From contig CAWIXN010000014.1 in assembly GCA_963840095.1 (NCBI GenBank), positions 310,001 through 374,000 on the forward strand: a DNA stretch of 64,000 bases, written 5' to 3'. Numbering within the stretch: the first letter of the stretch is position 1; every line of letters begins with the position of its first letter. The position numbers were made by a program, and so were the translations under genes. Below the pieces are notes generated by a model. The model was not told the origin of the DNA. It did not search any database and saw only the letters and a program-made list of their open reading frames with translations. This DNA is from DATBGO01 sp963840095 (GTDB lineage Bacteria > Actinomycetota > Actinomycetes > Streptosporangiales > Streptosporangiaceae). Shown here piece by piece: positions 51,265 through 60,623 of this stretch.

Positions 51265-53623
51265 ATGAGCACTGGATGGATGCAGAGCCACTACCTGGAA
51301 TCTGCCTACGCCCCCCACGACGAGACCTGGCCCGGGCGAGGTGAGAACGCCTCGTCGCGGCAGCAGCAGGCGGAATATCCCCTAGGGCGGCACCAGTGGT
51401 CCACTGGTGACAACGACGATCCGCTGGCGGGCGGGCCGGGTTACGGCGATGCCGACTGGGTGGCCGGCCAGGACGGCGGAGATCCGCTAGCGGCGCGGCC
51501 GCGCTACCGCAATGCCGGGTGGACGGCTGGCCGGGATTACGGCGATCGGCGGCCGGGCGGACCGGGTTACGGCGACCACGAGTCGTGGGCCCCGGGTCGC
51601 AGTCGTGAGCCCTGGGCTGCCGGGCAGGGCGCTGCCGGTTATCCGGTGGCGTGGGCCGCCGGGGAAGGCGGCGGCAGTTATCCGGAGCCGTGGGCTGGCG
51701 GGCAGGGCGGCGGCAGTTATCCGGAGCCGTGGGCTGGCGGGCAGGGCGCCGGTAGTTATCCGGAGCCGTGGGCTGGCGGGCAGGGCGGCGGCAGTTATCC
51801 GGAGCCGTGGGCTGGCGGGCAGGGCGCCGGTAGTTATCCGGAGCCGTGGGCTGGCGGGCAGGGCGCCGGCAGTTATCCGGAGCCGTGGGCGGCAGGTCAG
51901 CCTGATGCCGGGACGCGGGCGCCAGGTCAGGTTCAGGACGGGCGCTGGGTGGCGGGCCAGGATTACGCCGAGCCTTGGGCGCCGGGCCAGGATGGGGCCG
52001 GACGCTGGGCGGGGGGGCAAGATCACGCCGAGGCTTGGGCGCTGGGGCCGGAATACGCCGAGTCTCGGGCGCCGAGCCAGGAACATAAGCCCTGGGCGGC
52101 CGGGAACGGCGGTTATCCGGAGCCGCGGGTCCCGAGCCAGGGCCCCGCGCGCGACTACCAGCAGGACTGGGATCACTCAGCCACTGGCAGCGCTGAGGAC
52201 TCCGACTACGACTGGTACCGCTACCTGGGCCAGGGACTCTCGACGCAGGCCAAACACGGTGCGTCGCCCGCCGCGCGCCCCGCCGCGCCAGCCAAGGGCT
52301 CAGATCGGTCAGTGCAGCAGTCCGACCCATCTAAGCCGGGGCGGCGCAGTGACCGCCGCCTGGGCCGTCGCAGATCCTCAGGCGCGGCGAGCGGCGCTGA
52401 AGCCCGCGCTGGGGAGCCCACCGAACCGGGATACAGCAGATCGGGGCTGGTCGGCCCGGCCCACGAGACTCACCCTGGCGAGCCGTTCCCAGGCCAGATT
52501 CGCCCCGATGTGCAGCCCTCGAGCCGGTCAGCGCAAGCCTCGCGGGCCGCGCCGTCAGCGCCAGCCACCGGAATTGCGCCGCAGGCCCCTTCCGCGGAAT
52601 CGGCACCTGGCGCGCGGGGTGTGCCTTCGGCTCGGTCGGCGCCTGGCGCTGGGGTTGCGCCTTGGGCTGAGTCGGCACCTGGCGCACGGGCGCAGTCAGC
52701 GTCTGCTGCGGGGGTTACGCCGCCCGCGTGGCCTGCCCCGCTGGCGCCAGCCGCGCGGGTTGCGCCGCCGGTCCCGTCCGCCCATCGTGCCCCGCTGGCG
52801 CTCGCCCCGCGGGATGCGCCGGCGGTCTCGACTGCCCCGCCCGCGCCTGCCGCGCGGGTCGCGGCTCCCGCCGCGCCTGCCCCATCGGCGCCTGCCGCGC
52901 GGGTTATGCCGTCCGCCGCGCCGCCGGTGTCCGCGCCGCAGCTACCGAACAGTCGGGCGACATCCAAGACGGCTCCCGCCGAGCGCCAAGTCGGCCAGGA
53001 CGCACCGGAGCGACCTGGGCGGCAGGCCACCCGGTCGGCGGCGCGGGGGCGCCGCGCAAACCGCTCGGGTAAGCATCTCCGATTCCGGATCGTCGGCCTG
53101 GCCGGTGCCGTCGTGCTGGCCGCGGCCGCGGCCGTGGCCATGCTGCCGCGTCCTGCTGGCGGGGTCGCGCACGTCCTGGTGACCCCGGCCAGACTCGGCA
53201 GCTACGCTCAGGCGCCCTCGCTCGCGCGGGATATGGATGCCGCGGCGCTACAGCGGCAGATCAGTCGCTAACAGCGGCGGCGAAGCCAAGCACGTCGTGT
53301 ACGCGGTCTATGAGGACGCTACCGGCCCGGCCGCGCAGCACGGGCCGCAGATCATCTTGTTCATCGGCGGGAACCGGTCCGGCAGTTCCGCCAGCTCTTT
53401 CATGACCAGCTTCGTGGGCAAGCTGACCGGCGCAGCGGCCACAGGCGCCGGGTCCATGGGCGGCGCGGCCGCCTGCGTGCCCAGCGTCGGGGGGCGGCTC
53501 GCGGAGTGCGCGTGGGCTGACAATGACACGTTCGGCGTGATCGCTTCGCCTACGCTGAGCGGCGCCGGGCTAGCCGCTGAATTGCGCGCGGTGCGCCCGC
53601 TCATCGAGAAGCGGGCCACTTAA
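51265..53623 (+). pseudogene. Repeat-rich single-span protein, frameshifted near its C-terminus
   Basis: Frame 1 from ATG 51265 (GTG 51244 also possible) gives 668 residues: Gly/Trp/Pro-rich repeats (SYPEPWAGGQG, six copies), a DYDWYRYLGQGLS stretch, a Pro/Ala/Ser-rich middle, a basic patch and one membrane span (IVGLAGAVVLAAAAAVAML), then LVTPARLGSYAQAPSLARD and stop at 53271. A +1 shift near 53262-53275 continues as GGEAKHVVYAVYEDATGP, IILFIGGNRSGSSASSFM, AECAWADNDTFGVIASPTLS to 53623, a typical outer domain of actinobacterial proteins of this kind. So the intact gene would be one membrane protein with a disordered cytosolic part. Real mutation or sequence error cannot be told. Confidence 0.75.
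51667..51900 (+). repeat. 39-bp in-frame tandem repeat, six copies
   Basis: Six copies encode GGGSYPEPWAGGQ with Gly/Ala alternation at one position; the last ends WAAGQ. Periodicity is exactly 39 bases. Confidence 0.92.
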
Positions 53624-53689
53624 CCTGCGGTCAGCGATGACCCGCCCGTCGGCCGACTCATTCGTCGGCTGGCCCGCCCGCTGTCAGGC

Positions 53690-54994
53690 TCATTTGTTGG
53701 CTGACTTGCCGCTCTGTGGTCGCGGCGAGCGCAAGGACAGCCGAGCGACCGCGATGGCGATCGCTCCTGCGAGCACGGCCAGCCCGGCCAGCTGGCCGCC
53801 GATAAGGCGCGGGTCGAGCGGGAGAGTCGCGGAAGCGTTGGCAGCGTTGACCCGGTGCGGATGCCCGGTGCCCTGGCCGCCGGCAGCTGAGGAGTTCGGG
53901 CTGGTGCTCGCCCCGGGCGAGACGGTCGGGAACAGGCTGCCCGGGTTCTGGGCCGACGTTCCCACGCCGGCCAGAGACGTTCCCACGCCGGGCAGAGTAG
54001 TCACGCTGCCGGGCAGCGCAGGCAGCGGCGGCACCGGCTGAGTCGTGACAGGTTGGGTCGGAGACGGGCTGGACGGGCTCTTCGGGGCCGACGTGACCAG
54101 CATCGTCGCTGCGGAATGGAAAGAACCGGCGCCGGTCCCGCTGGCGGTCGCGGTCAGCGTGATCTTGGTGCCGGCAGAAACTGCTCGCGCCACGCTGACG
54201 CTGGCGAGAAGCTCGTCTGACTGGCCAGTGGGCAGGTCGCCCACTGCGCAGACCGCCCCGCTGGCCGAAGGGCAGACGGTGAATCGCGCTGCGGAGACGT
54301 GCGCGATGTGCGGCACATCCGCCGAGACGGTCACGCCATGAGCATCCGCTCCGGTGCTCCAGACCCAGATCGCGTATGTCGCGTTCTTTCCCTGCCGGAC
54401 GCTGCTGCTCGAGAAAGCCTGGACAGATACGCAGAGCTTGGCCGCCTTCGGCTTGGGCGACGGCGACGGACTTGGGCTCTTGGTCGGGCTCTTCGTTGGT
54501 GACGGGCTCTTGCTGGGCGTCGGGCTCTTGCTGGGCGTCGGGCTCTTGCTGGGCGTCGGGCTCTTGCTGGGCGTCGGGGTCTTGCTGGGCGTCGGCGTCT
54601 TGGTGGGCGTCGCAGTCTTGGTGGGTGTCGGGGACTTGCTGGGACTCGGCGTCTTAGTCGTGGTCGGGGACTTGGTGGGCGTCGCCGTTTTGGTCGTCGT
54701 CGGGGACTTGCTGGGCGTCGGGGAGGACGTGGTGGGAGTCGCGCTGGCCCGATGCTGGGGTTGTCCGCTGGCCAGCCGGGAGGCCGTCACCGACTCGACT
54801 GCTGGCCCCCGATCGCTGGCTGACGGTGAGTAGACGGCGGCTGTCGTGGCCGGGCGGGCTGAGCAGGCTACTGTCAGGATCGGCGAGTGAACTGCCGATG
54901 TGGCGGCGAAGGCCTCACCGAACATCCCGCTGGAGATCATCAAGGCCCCGGCCAGGGCGCCGAGGGTGGCTATCCGGGCCGGTAGCCGGCTCAC
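53690..54994 (-). CDS. Surface protein with TPSKSP repeats and C-terminal membrane anchor
   Basis: 434 residues. Signal peptide (residues 1-31, ALAGALMISSGMFGEAFAAT), a long Thr/Pro/Ser/Lys repeat region (about 85-175, TPSKSP units) and a beta-sandwich domain (180-280, KLCVSVQAFSSSSVRQGKNA, TYAIWVWSTGADAHGVTVSA) resembling DUF11-type extracellular domains with two paired cysteines. A second Pro/Ser linker leads to a C-terminal span (about 398-420) and a basic tail. Probably wall-spanning. Convergent to the frameshifted repeat protein, 66 bases away. Confidence 0.85.
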   Translation of the reverse strand: MSRLPARIATLGALAGALMISSGMFGEAFAATSAVHSPILTVACSARPATTAAVYSPSASDRGPAVESVTASRLASGQPQHRASATPTTSSPTPSKSPTTTKTATPTKSPTTTKTPSPSKSPTPTKTATPTKTPTPSKTPTPSKSPTPSKSPTPSKSPTPSKSPSPTKSPTKSPSPSPSPKPKAAKLCVSVQAFSSSSVRQGKNATYAIWVWSTGADAHGVTVSADVPHIAHVSAARFTVCPSASGAVCAVGDLPTGQSDELLASVSVARAVSAGTKITLTATASGTGAGSFHSAATMLVTSAPKSPSSPSPTQPVTTQPVPPLPALPGSVTTLPGVGTSLAGVGTSAQNPGSLFPTVSPGASTSPNSSAAGGQGTGHPHRVNAANASATLPLDPRLIGGQLAGLAVLAGAIAIAVARLSLRSPRPQSGKSANK

Positions 54995-55170
54995 TGGCCT
55001 GGCCCCGCCGCTGCTGTTACCTTGCAGGCCACGGTGTTCTCCATGCTACTAACACTATGCATCGCAGATGGTGCATTCCCCCATGCGTCCATTCGACACC
55101 TTCGGCGCCGAGGATGCCAAGCCGGGGGAGTTGCGACTCGGCGAATTTACGGTGTCGCCGGACTCGGGAG

Positions 55171-56043
55171 GTGCCCACGGACGAACGAGAGGTTCTCACC
55201 CGGCCAGCGCCGCCGCCTGATCTGATCCTCAGCTACGGCCCCGATGAGCGACAGGTCGCTGACCTGCGGCTACCCGCGCCGGTCCGGGTTGGCCGCAGTG
55301 GCGTTCCGCTGGTTCTCTTCTTTCATGGCGGCTTCTGGCGCGCCACTTACGACCGCGGCCACACGGGTCCGCTGGCGACCGCGCTCGCGGCCGACGGATT
55401 CGCGGTCTGCGCGCCCGAGTATCGGCGGACCGGGCAGCCAGACGGCGGCTGGCCGGGAACGTTCGATGACGTGGCGACCGCCGTCGAGGCCCTGCCCGGT
55501 CTCGCAGCCCGGGCGACCGACGGGCTCATTGACGCGGCCCGTGTGCTGTACGCCGGGCATTCCGCGGGAGGTCATCTGGCGCTCTGGGCGGCGGCCAGGC
55601 ACCGGCTGCCGCCCGCAGCCCGCTGGTATTCGTCGAAAGCCGGCTGCGCCGGCGTCGTGGCGCTGGCCGCCGTTAGCGATCTTGCCGCGTGTTATCGGCA
55701 GCGGCTGGGCAACGGCGCGGTGACCGACCTGCTCGGCGGCGGTCCGGATACCCGCCCGGACCGGTATGCGATGACCGACCCGGCCGGGCTGATACCGGCA
55801 GGGGTTCCGGTCCGGATGGTGCATGGCCGCCAGGATGACGTCGTGCCTATTGAGATGAGCCTCGGCTACGCCGCGCGGGCTCGGGCCGCAGGAGACGATG
55901 TAGCGTGCGCTGAACTGCGCGGAGCTGGGCATTTCGAGGTGATAGATCCGCTTTCCGGTGCGTGGGGGTACGTGGTGGCCGCGTTCCGCGAGCTGTCTTC
56001 GACGGCCGGGAAGTCAGGTGCCACGCCCCGGCCGCCACGATGA
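55171..56043 (+). CDS. Alpha/beta-hydrolase (esterase/arylformamidase-like)
   Basis: 290 residues from GTG 55171; the ribosome site GGGAG is directly adjacent, so the start is uncertain. Features: PLVLFFHGGFWRATYDRGHT (oxyanion HGG motif), VCAPEYRRTGQPDGGWPGTF, VLYAGHSAGGHLALWAAARH (nucleophile Ser in GHSAGG), VRMVHGRQDDVVPIEMS (Asp), LRGAGHFEVIDP (His). This layout fits kynurenine formamidase/BD-FAE-like hydrolases. Stand-alone gene, upstream of tRNA-Thr. Confidence 0.9.
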   Translation: MPTDEREVLTRPAPPPDLILSYGPDERQVADLRLPAPVRVGRSGVPLVLFFHGGFWRATYDRGHTGPLATALAADGFAVCAPEYRRTGQPDGGWPGTFDDVATAVEALPGLAARATDGLIDAARVLYAGHSAGGHLALWAAARHRLPPAARWYSSKAGCAGVVALAAVSDLAACYRQRLGNGAVTDLLGGGPDTRPDRYAMTDPAGLIPAGVPVRMVHGRQDDVVPIEMSLGYAARARAAGDDVACAELRGAGHFEVIDPLSGAWGYVVAAFRELSSTAGKSGATPRPPR

Positions 56044-56144
56044 CTTCCGGTCGTGTATGCTCGCCAGCGCGGCTGCACCCGTCGCCGGACCAAGGTCCGG
56101 CAGATAAAAGCAGCGCTAGCGACGGCGCGACATGCGCCAGCCGC

Positions 56145-56220
56145 GCCCCCTTAGCTCAGTCGGCAGAGCGTCTCCATGGTAAGGAGAAGGTCTACGGTTC
56201 GATTCCGTAAGGGGGCTCCA
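56145..56220 (+). tRNA. tRNA-Thr (anticodon GGT), CCA encoded
   Basis: A full cloverleaf: acceptor GCCCCCT pairs with AGGGGGC, D-arm TAGCTCAGTCGGCAGAGC, anticodon stem TCTCC/GGAGA around loop ATGGTAA, T-arm ACGGTTCGATTCCGT, and CCA at 56218-56220. The sequence beyond the 3' end is of lower GC and may be an inserted island. Confidence 0.97.
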
Positions 56221-56549
56221 GGTCAGAGGCCAAAATTCGAAAGATTCGAACAGGCTGTGGGGGACAACAGGGGGGACTAAGGGTTCCGGCGGGGGACAGT
56301 GCCAGCTCAACGAAGGCCCACTCCGGGAGCGCGTGTCCACCGGGGTCTGGGCGGGCACACTCACTTCTATGCGCCCTGGTTCGGTTGGCATATTCCTGCT
56401 GCAGAGCCTATTGCTAATGCGGCAAACAACAGAGTCACCTGACAGGAAAACCGCGTTGCCGCATAGGGCCGTCAGCAGCTGTAGTGGCGGTCCTTACTCA
56501 CCAATTCCTCGTTGCCTTCGACAACTTTGAGGCTTCGGAGGTTGAAACA
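56221..56549. other. Stretch downstream of tRNA-Thr without a gene
   Basis: Lower GC than the core. No integrase frame and no second copy of the tRNA 3' end was found. Includes TTCGAAAGATTCGAA, a short palindrome just after the tRNA (56236-56250). Confidence 0.5.
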
Positions 56550-56756
56550 ATGACTACGTTTTACCGGGAGAGAACCGCACGCGTCGTCCACTACTGTGAA
56601 TACGGGGACTGTCCTCAGCCAGTCATACGGCCGGGTGAACGTTATGTGCTCTGGGCTGTTACGCCGGGAGATACTGATGCTGGCGGTGACGACGACTGTT
56701 GGGCGCACGCTGCACTGCACAGAGAATGCCTCGACGAAATCGAACGTCGGAGCTAA
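56550..56756 (+). CDS. Small Cys-rich protein
   Basis: 68 residues from ATG 56550 with GGAGG 8 bases upstream. HYCEYGDCPQPVIRPGERYV and later DDCWAHAALHRECLDEI give four Cys and two His, suggesting a zinc-binding fold similar to small phage or island proteins. Not recognised. It sits in the low-GC island. Confidence 0.65.
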   Translation: MTTFYRERTARVVHYCEYGDCPQPVIRPGERYVLWAVTPGDTDAGGDDDCWAHAALHRECLDEIERRS

Positions 56757-56992
56757 CTGACTGAGGCCAGCATCAGCACGTCTCAGCCGCGGCGGGAAAA
56801 TTCGGATCAAGCGTGCCATGACCTGTTGAGTGTACATCTCGATGTCGTCCACAGTGAACTCGATTGGGCCACAGGTCTAGTAAGCGCAGGACGGAGCAGG
56901 TCTCAGTTGCCGCAAATACTTGCGCCATCGACCAGCGGTAGGCGCGGAGCACCAAGAATCCGCCTATGCATCTGCGGCAGGGATGCGCGGCT

Positions 56993-57286
56993 TCATTTCT
57001 CTATCTCCTCGACGGTGTCGACATTCCAGTCGCCGCCCAATTGGAAGCCGTTCTCAGCGCATCCCCTGCAGAGCATCGCCTTGGACTCTTTGACTTCGCT
57101 CGCCGCGACGTTCGGCTCACCCGGGCAGGCCATGTTGTGCGCCGCGAACCGCGCTTCCGGCTCGTCGGCCGCCCATACCTCCACGTCCAGGTAGCAGGTG
57201 ACGCTCAGGTGCGCTCGGTAGATCTTCTTCACTAGGGCCTTGCGGGGCTTGGGTGGGGGCGTGTATACGGGGCGGCGGCGGCTCAT
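56993..57286 (-). CDS. Small island protein
   Basis: 97 residues from ATG 57286, coupled by ATGA to the upstream gene. A basic, proline-rich start (RRRPVYTPPPKPRKALVKK) then RAHLSVTCYLDVEVWAADEP and AMLCRGCAENGFQLGGDWNV with a CxxC. Not recognised. The order suggests an operon with the next gene upstream. Confidence 0.6.
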   Translation of the reverse strand: MSRRRPVYTPPPKPRKALVKKIYRAHLSVTCYLDVEVWAADEPEARFAAHNMACPGEPNVAASEVKESKAMLCRGCAENGFQLGGDWNVDTVEEIEK

Positions 57287-57633
57287 ACCGCCTCCAATTC
57301 CTCGCACAGGCCATAAACGCCTTCGGGCCGCCACGGCGGCAAGGCACTAATCGACACTGGCAAGTGCGCGGCTCCGAAGCAGTGGTAGACGGCGTTAACG
57401 ATCTCGGTGGCGAGACGATCCAGGCTGTCCCCGCGCACGCTCGCCAGAAAGCCCTGGGCACCCATCAGGCTAGCCTTGTTGCACGACCGGTCGACAAGTC
57501 TGTATCCCATGAGCTCGTCCCAAGCGTCGAACGCAGGAGCTGCCGCAGATGCCACCGGTATCCCATCTTCCTGATCACGTTCCGTTGCTCCACAGCACGC
57601 GAGGGCCCGGTGACGGGCGGGCCGAAACAGCAT
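57283..57633 (-). CDS. Island protein with FDAWDELMG stretch
   Basis: 116 residues. APAFDAWDELMGYRLVDRS resembles EAFDAWNRLMADGFV in the neighbouring 355-residue protein, so the two may share a helical element. The C-terminal half (RLATEIVNAVYHCFGAAHLP) is probably folded. Not recognised; coupled to the next gene by ATGA. Confidence 0.55.
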   Translation of the reverse strand: MLFRPARHRALACCGATERDQEDGIPVASAAAPAFDAWDELMGYRLVDRSCNKASLMGAQGFLASVRGDSLDRLATEIVNAVYHCFGAAHLPVSISALPPWRPEGVYGLCEELEAV

Positions 57634-57698
57634 GATGGCTGCCTGCGAATCTCTTCAGGAGTCCACGTCGGTTCGTGCGGTCGTCCTGGTCCGCTCGT

Positions 57699-58766
57699 TC
57701 ACAAGAAGAAACCAGGCACCTCGTCCGCAGGTGGGGTGTATTCAGGTGTTTTTGCTTCGTCGAACGCGAGCCGGCCACCGTGATGTCGGGCGAGCTCGCT
57801 GGCAAACGCGTCGGTGGCTTCGGCGACATTGAAGGCACACTCATCGAAGTCGGCTTCGGAGAGTGTCGCCCCCAGATGCTCGGCCTCGACGAGTACCTGG
57901 CCGAGTACCCAGAATATGCGGCAGAAATGCAGTTTTGAATTGATTTCATTGAGGTCACGTGTCAGGGCGGTCGTGAGCGGTACATCGTCGACCGCGATTG
58001 AGAAGACTTGGACTACTGGCCTTCCGGGCTGGGTGACCCTCACGAAGTACAGCGCGCTGCGGTAACGGACCGGGTAATCGCCATCATGATCTGGCCTGGC
58101 TTTCTCCACTCCCGTCAGGCGTTCGATCAGTGTCTCGACGTGGGAAGTGACCATCTCGGCAGATACCTGTGATTCGCGTGGGCTGCTGCGGTTATCAGAA
58201 TTGCGTGGCTGCCCGACTTGCCCCCTGCGCCACGAAGGCACGAACCCGTCCGCCATGAGCCGGTTCCAAGCGTCGAATGCTTCGGTAATCCCCCGCATCG
58301 CCGTATCGCCGGCATCTTCTTCGGTACCCGACGCCAGCAGCAGCAGTGAGTAGTAATACAGCCAGTACGCCTGTGCTGCAGGCTGGCCCGCATTCCGTCT
58401 GAGCTCACCGATTGCAGCGGGCATCAGCCGCGTGGTGAGTAGCGTTAGGCCATCGGCCGCGCCTGCGAGTTCGTGGGCCCCGGCGGTCACCTTTTCTCGC
58501 GCCGCCACGATCTCCCCCGACTCCGCCGGGGCCTGGGTGGAACGGAAGGATCCAGCGCGTTCAACAGCGCTGAGCAGCGCACTGATCACCTGTCCGCCAT
58601 GATCCTCGCCGTAGCCTTGACCGGGGTTGTCAGCCGAACCAGCCCACGCCATCAGGTCGTCGAGAAGCAGTATTTCAAGGCCTGGCAGGTCTTCCAGGCT
58701 CAGATGCCGCAGAGCCGCAATCGTCTTGGATTCCCCCGAGCTATCCGCCCCCTCCGCGCTTGCCAT
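57699..58766 (-). CDS. Island protein with YbjN/T3SS-chaperone-like C-terminus
   Basis: 355 residues, start supported by GAGGA 5 bases upstream. N-terminal helical part (about 1-190) of unknown type, then a domain (about 210-340) with PVRYRSALYFVRVTQPGRPV, VQVFSIAVDDVPLTTAL, LNEINSKLHFCRIFWVLGQV and LSEADFDECAFNVAEATDAF, the pattern of YbjN/CesT-like peptide-binding chaperone domains. Such domains are found in proteins that bind partner peptides in several bacterial systems. Role here unknown. Confidence 0.7.
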   Translation of the reverse strand: MASAEGADSSGESKTIAALRHLSLEDLPGLEILLLDDLMAWAGSADNPGQGYGEDHGGQVISALLSAVERAGSFRSTQAPAESGEIVAAREKVTAGAHELAGAADGLTLLTTRLMPAAIGELRRNAGQPAAQAYWLYYYSLLLLASGTEEDAGDTAMRGITEAFDAWNRLMADGFVPSWRRGQVGQPRNSDNRSSPRESQVSAEMVTSHVETLIERLTGVEKARPDHDGDYPVRYRSALYFVRVTQPGRPVVQVFSIAVDDVPLTTALTRDLNEINSKLHFCRIFWVLGQVLVEAEHLGATLSEADFDECAFNVAEATDAFASELARHHGGRLAFDEAKTPEYTPPADEVPGFFL

Positions 58767-59168
58767 CCAGTCCTCGCACTTCTGCCGCAGACCAGTGTTA
58801 CAGTAATGTCCCCATTTGCCGGGTAAGTTTGATACGGGAAGTCTGCCTCACTAGGCATCGAAACACAGGTAGTCATCTCCAGAATGAATCCGCCCGACAC
58901 CTTGCCCAACGGGTAATCTGATGGGTCTGGCGTCCTCCAAGTAAGCAGGTCACGGCGCAGTCGGTGGGGTGCCGTCGTCGTTCACGGCGGTCATAGTGCA
59001 GCGTCGGCGAGACCCGTGCGCCAGTCAGCCCGCGACGTCAGGCAGGAGGCGAGACCCAACATGCAGGTTGCTCGTAGCTCCTTGGCTTCGTCAGGAGCGA
59101 AGCCGGGTGAGGTAGCTGGGGGCATGTACACGCGCCTTCTCGTCTCTGGGGGAGGGCGGGTGTGTAAG
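58767..59168. other. Stretch with no supported gene
   Basis: Between two minus-strand island genes. A minus frame overlapping the start of the YbjN-like gene (to 58909) has no recognisable features and was left out. No clear hairpins. Confidence 0.4.
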
Positions 59169-59986
59169 TCACCCCGCCGATTCACGCGCAGCCTGGAGTT
59201 CCAGGACCAATTCGCCGATTTTGTTCACGTAATACCTTTGGATGTCAGGGTAAAAGACCGATGACACGCACACGTATTGCATAAGGCTGGCAGTGTCTTC
59301 GTTGCCAGCTGCGAACATACTTTGAACGAGCCCGAGCACGAGCCCTTCTGAACCGTCGCCAGGGTCCGGGGGGCTGGCCGAGTCAATGAATTCAACTAGC
59401 TCGCCGAGTGTAAGTGGACGAGCGTATATATCCTGCTCGTATTCGAATTCAGTGTCATACTCGTCTGCAACCCAGACCGCGATTCGTCCGCAGTTCGGCG
59501 TGCGCGGATCGACTCCACATCCGCGGTTGCGTTCCCCATAACCAGGCGTACGAGTTCCACTTCATCCGGCCCGGACCCTGGCAGGAATTCACCTCCGAGG
59601 CTCTCCGGATGGATGCGGCCCCATTCCTCGAGATCATCGTCGGAGAGGTCTTCCGCGAATGTGCCATCGTCGATCCGCGCCCTGAGTTCTTCGAGTCTCC
59701 CGTCGGAAAGCAGAGTCTGGGCCCACTGCCGGCGCTGCTCTCCTTTGACGCGACTGACGATTTTCTCAAGTGCGGATTCCTCTGGCCAGTAGGTCTCTGG
59801 CCGGAATGAAAGGTCAACTGGTTCATACCAGTTTTCCGGAATAGGCTCCCATGCATAATCGGGGATCGGCTCGCCGCTAGCGATCGCGGCTTCCAGTGCT
59901 TGCCGCTGCCTGGGATTCTTGATCTTTGCCAGTAGTTCAGCTTGATCGCTTGATCCGTTCACGTCCGCACTCACCTTTCTTCGCAT
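59169..59986 (-). pseudogene. Unknown island protein, frameshifted
   Basis: The frame starting at ATG 59986 encodes an acidic, helical protein (LAKIKNPRQRQALEAAIASG, YAWEPIPENWYEPVDLSFRP, LSDDDLEEWGRIHPESLGGE). Near 59470-59520 the reading loses protein character, while the adjacent frame continues as CGRIAVWVADEYDTEFEYEQ, DIYARPLTLGELVEFIDSA and YPDIQRYYVNKIGELVLELQ to TGA at 59169-59171. That second part has no start codon, so one indel splits a single gene. Not recognised; the second part is reminiscent of small immunity-like or unknown actinobacterial proteins. Confidence 0.6.
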
Positions 59987-60080
59987 CCGCTGCCACCACA
60001 GGGGAACGATCGAACGTGGGGATATCTGTTCTTATGCCATGAATTGACCTAAAGGCTCACAGGGCCGCAGGAGCTACGTA

Positions 60081-60236
60081 TCAAGGCCTGGGTACGGACT
60101 GAAATGCCTTCGGCGCAGGCTTCCCGGCTCCGGGATAGTTCCCTTGCTGGTACTTGGCGTGGTTCAGACCTGCATGGTACTGATCGTCATGCCCGCCATG
60201 CAATGCGCAAACCGAACAGGCAAGGCCCGCTACATA
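60081..60236 (-). pseudogene. Short coding relic
   Basis: A 51-codon open stretch without start reads LACSVCALHGGHDDQYHAGL, NHAKYQQGNYPGAGKPAPKA and ends at TGA. The composition is protein-like and it looks like the C-terminus of a larger lost gene. Not recognised. Confidence 0.3.
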
Positions 60237-60623
60237 TCAAGCGGCCGAAGATGGTGACGAATTCACAATAATCGTAGCTTGCCGGGAAAAGATGAGCTAT
60301 GTAGCGATTTCTATGTGAATCTATGCTCTGACGAGCATCATCTGGGCTGGGCGTGCTCGTCCGGACTGATCTGATATCCGCCTTGTCTCATTTGTACCGG
60401 CGAACGCTGATTGTTGTTCCTGCCCGGTGAAATTCACACAAGGCGCCGCAGGCCCGTAAAGTAATTATTGCGGCAGCCCTGCCAAGCGCAGGTCTGCGCG
60501 CTGCCGGTACGGGATCACCCAGTGACTGCGGGACGGCCTGTCTATTCCGATGTCATAGTTCGGCATTTATGCGGCTGCGGGTAATTCGGCAGGAAATGCA
60601 CCATAAGGGCGCGGGGGGAAGGC
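60237..60623. other. AT-richer intergenic stretch before the nuclease gene
   Basis: No gene seen. Base composition is clearly lower in GC than the nuclease gene that follows, marking the probable right edge of the island. The GGGGGGAAGG at 60614-60623 is the ribosome site of the next gene. Confidence 0.5.

Noticed and set aside
51487..52176. Minus- and plus-strand frames across the repeat region
   Set aside because: The 39-bp period keeps all frames open; only the SYPEPWAGGQ frame connects to a membrane span and a conserved-looking end.
58700..58909. 69-codon minus-strand frame overlapping the start of the YbjN-like gene
   Set aside because: No ribosome site or recognised sequence, and its 3' half is out of frame inside a supported gene.
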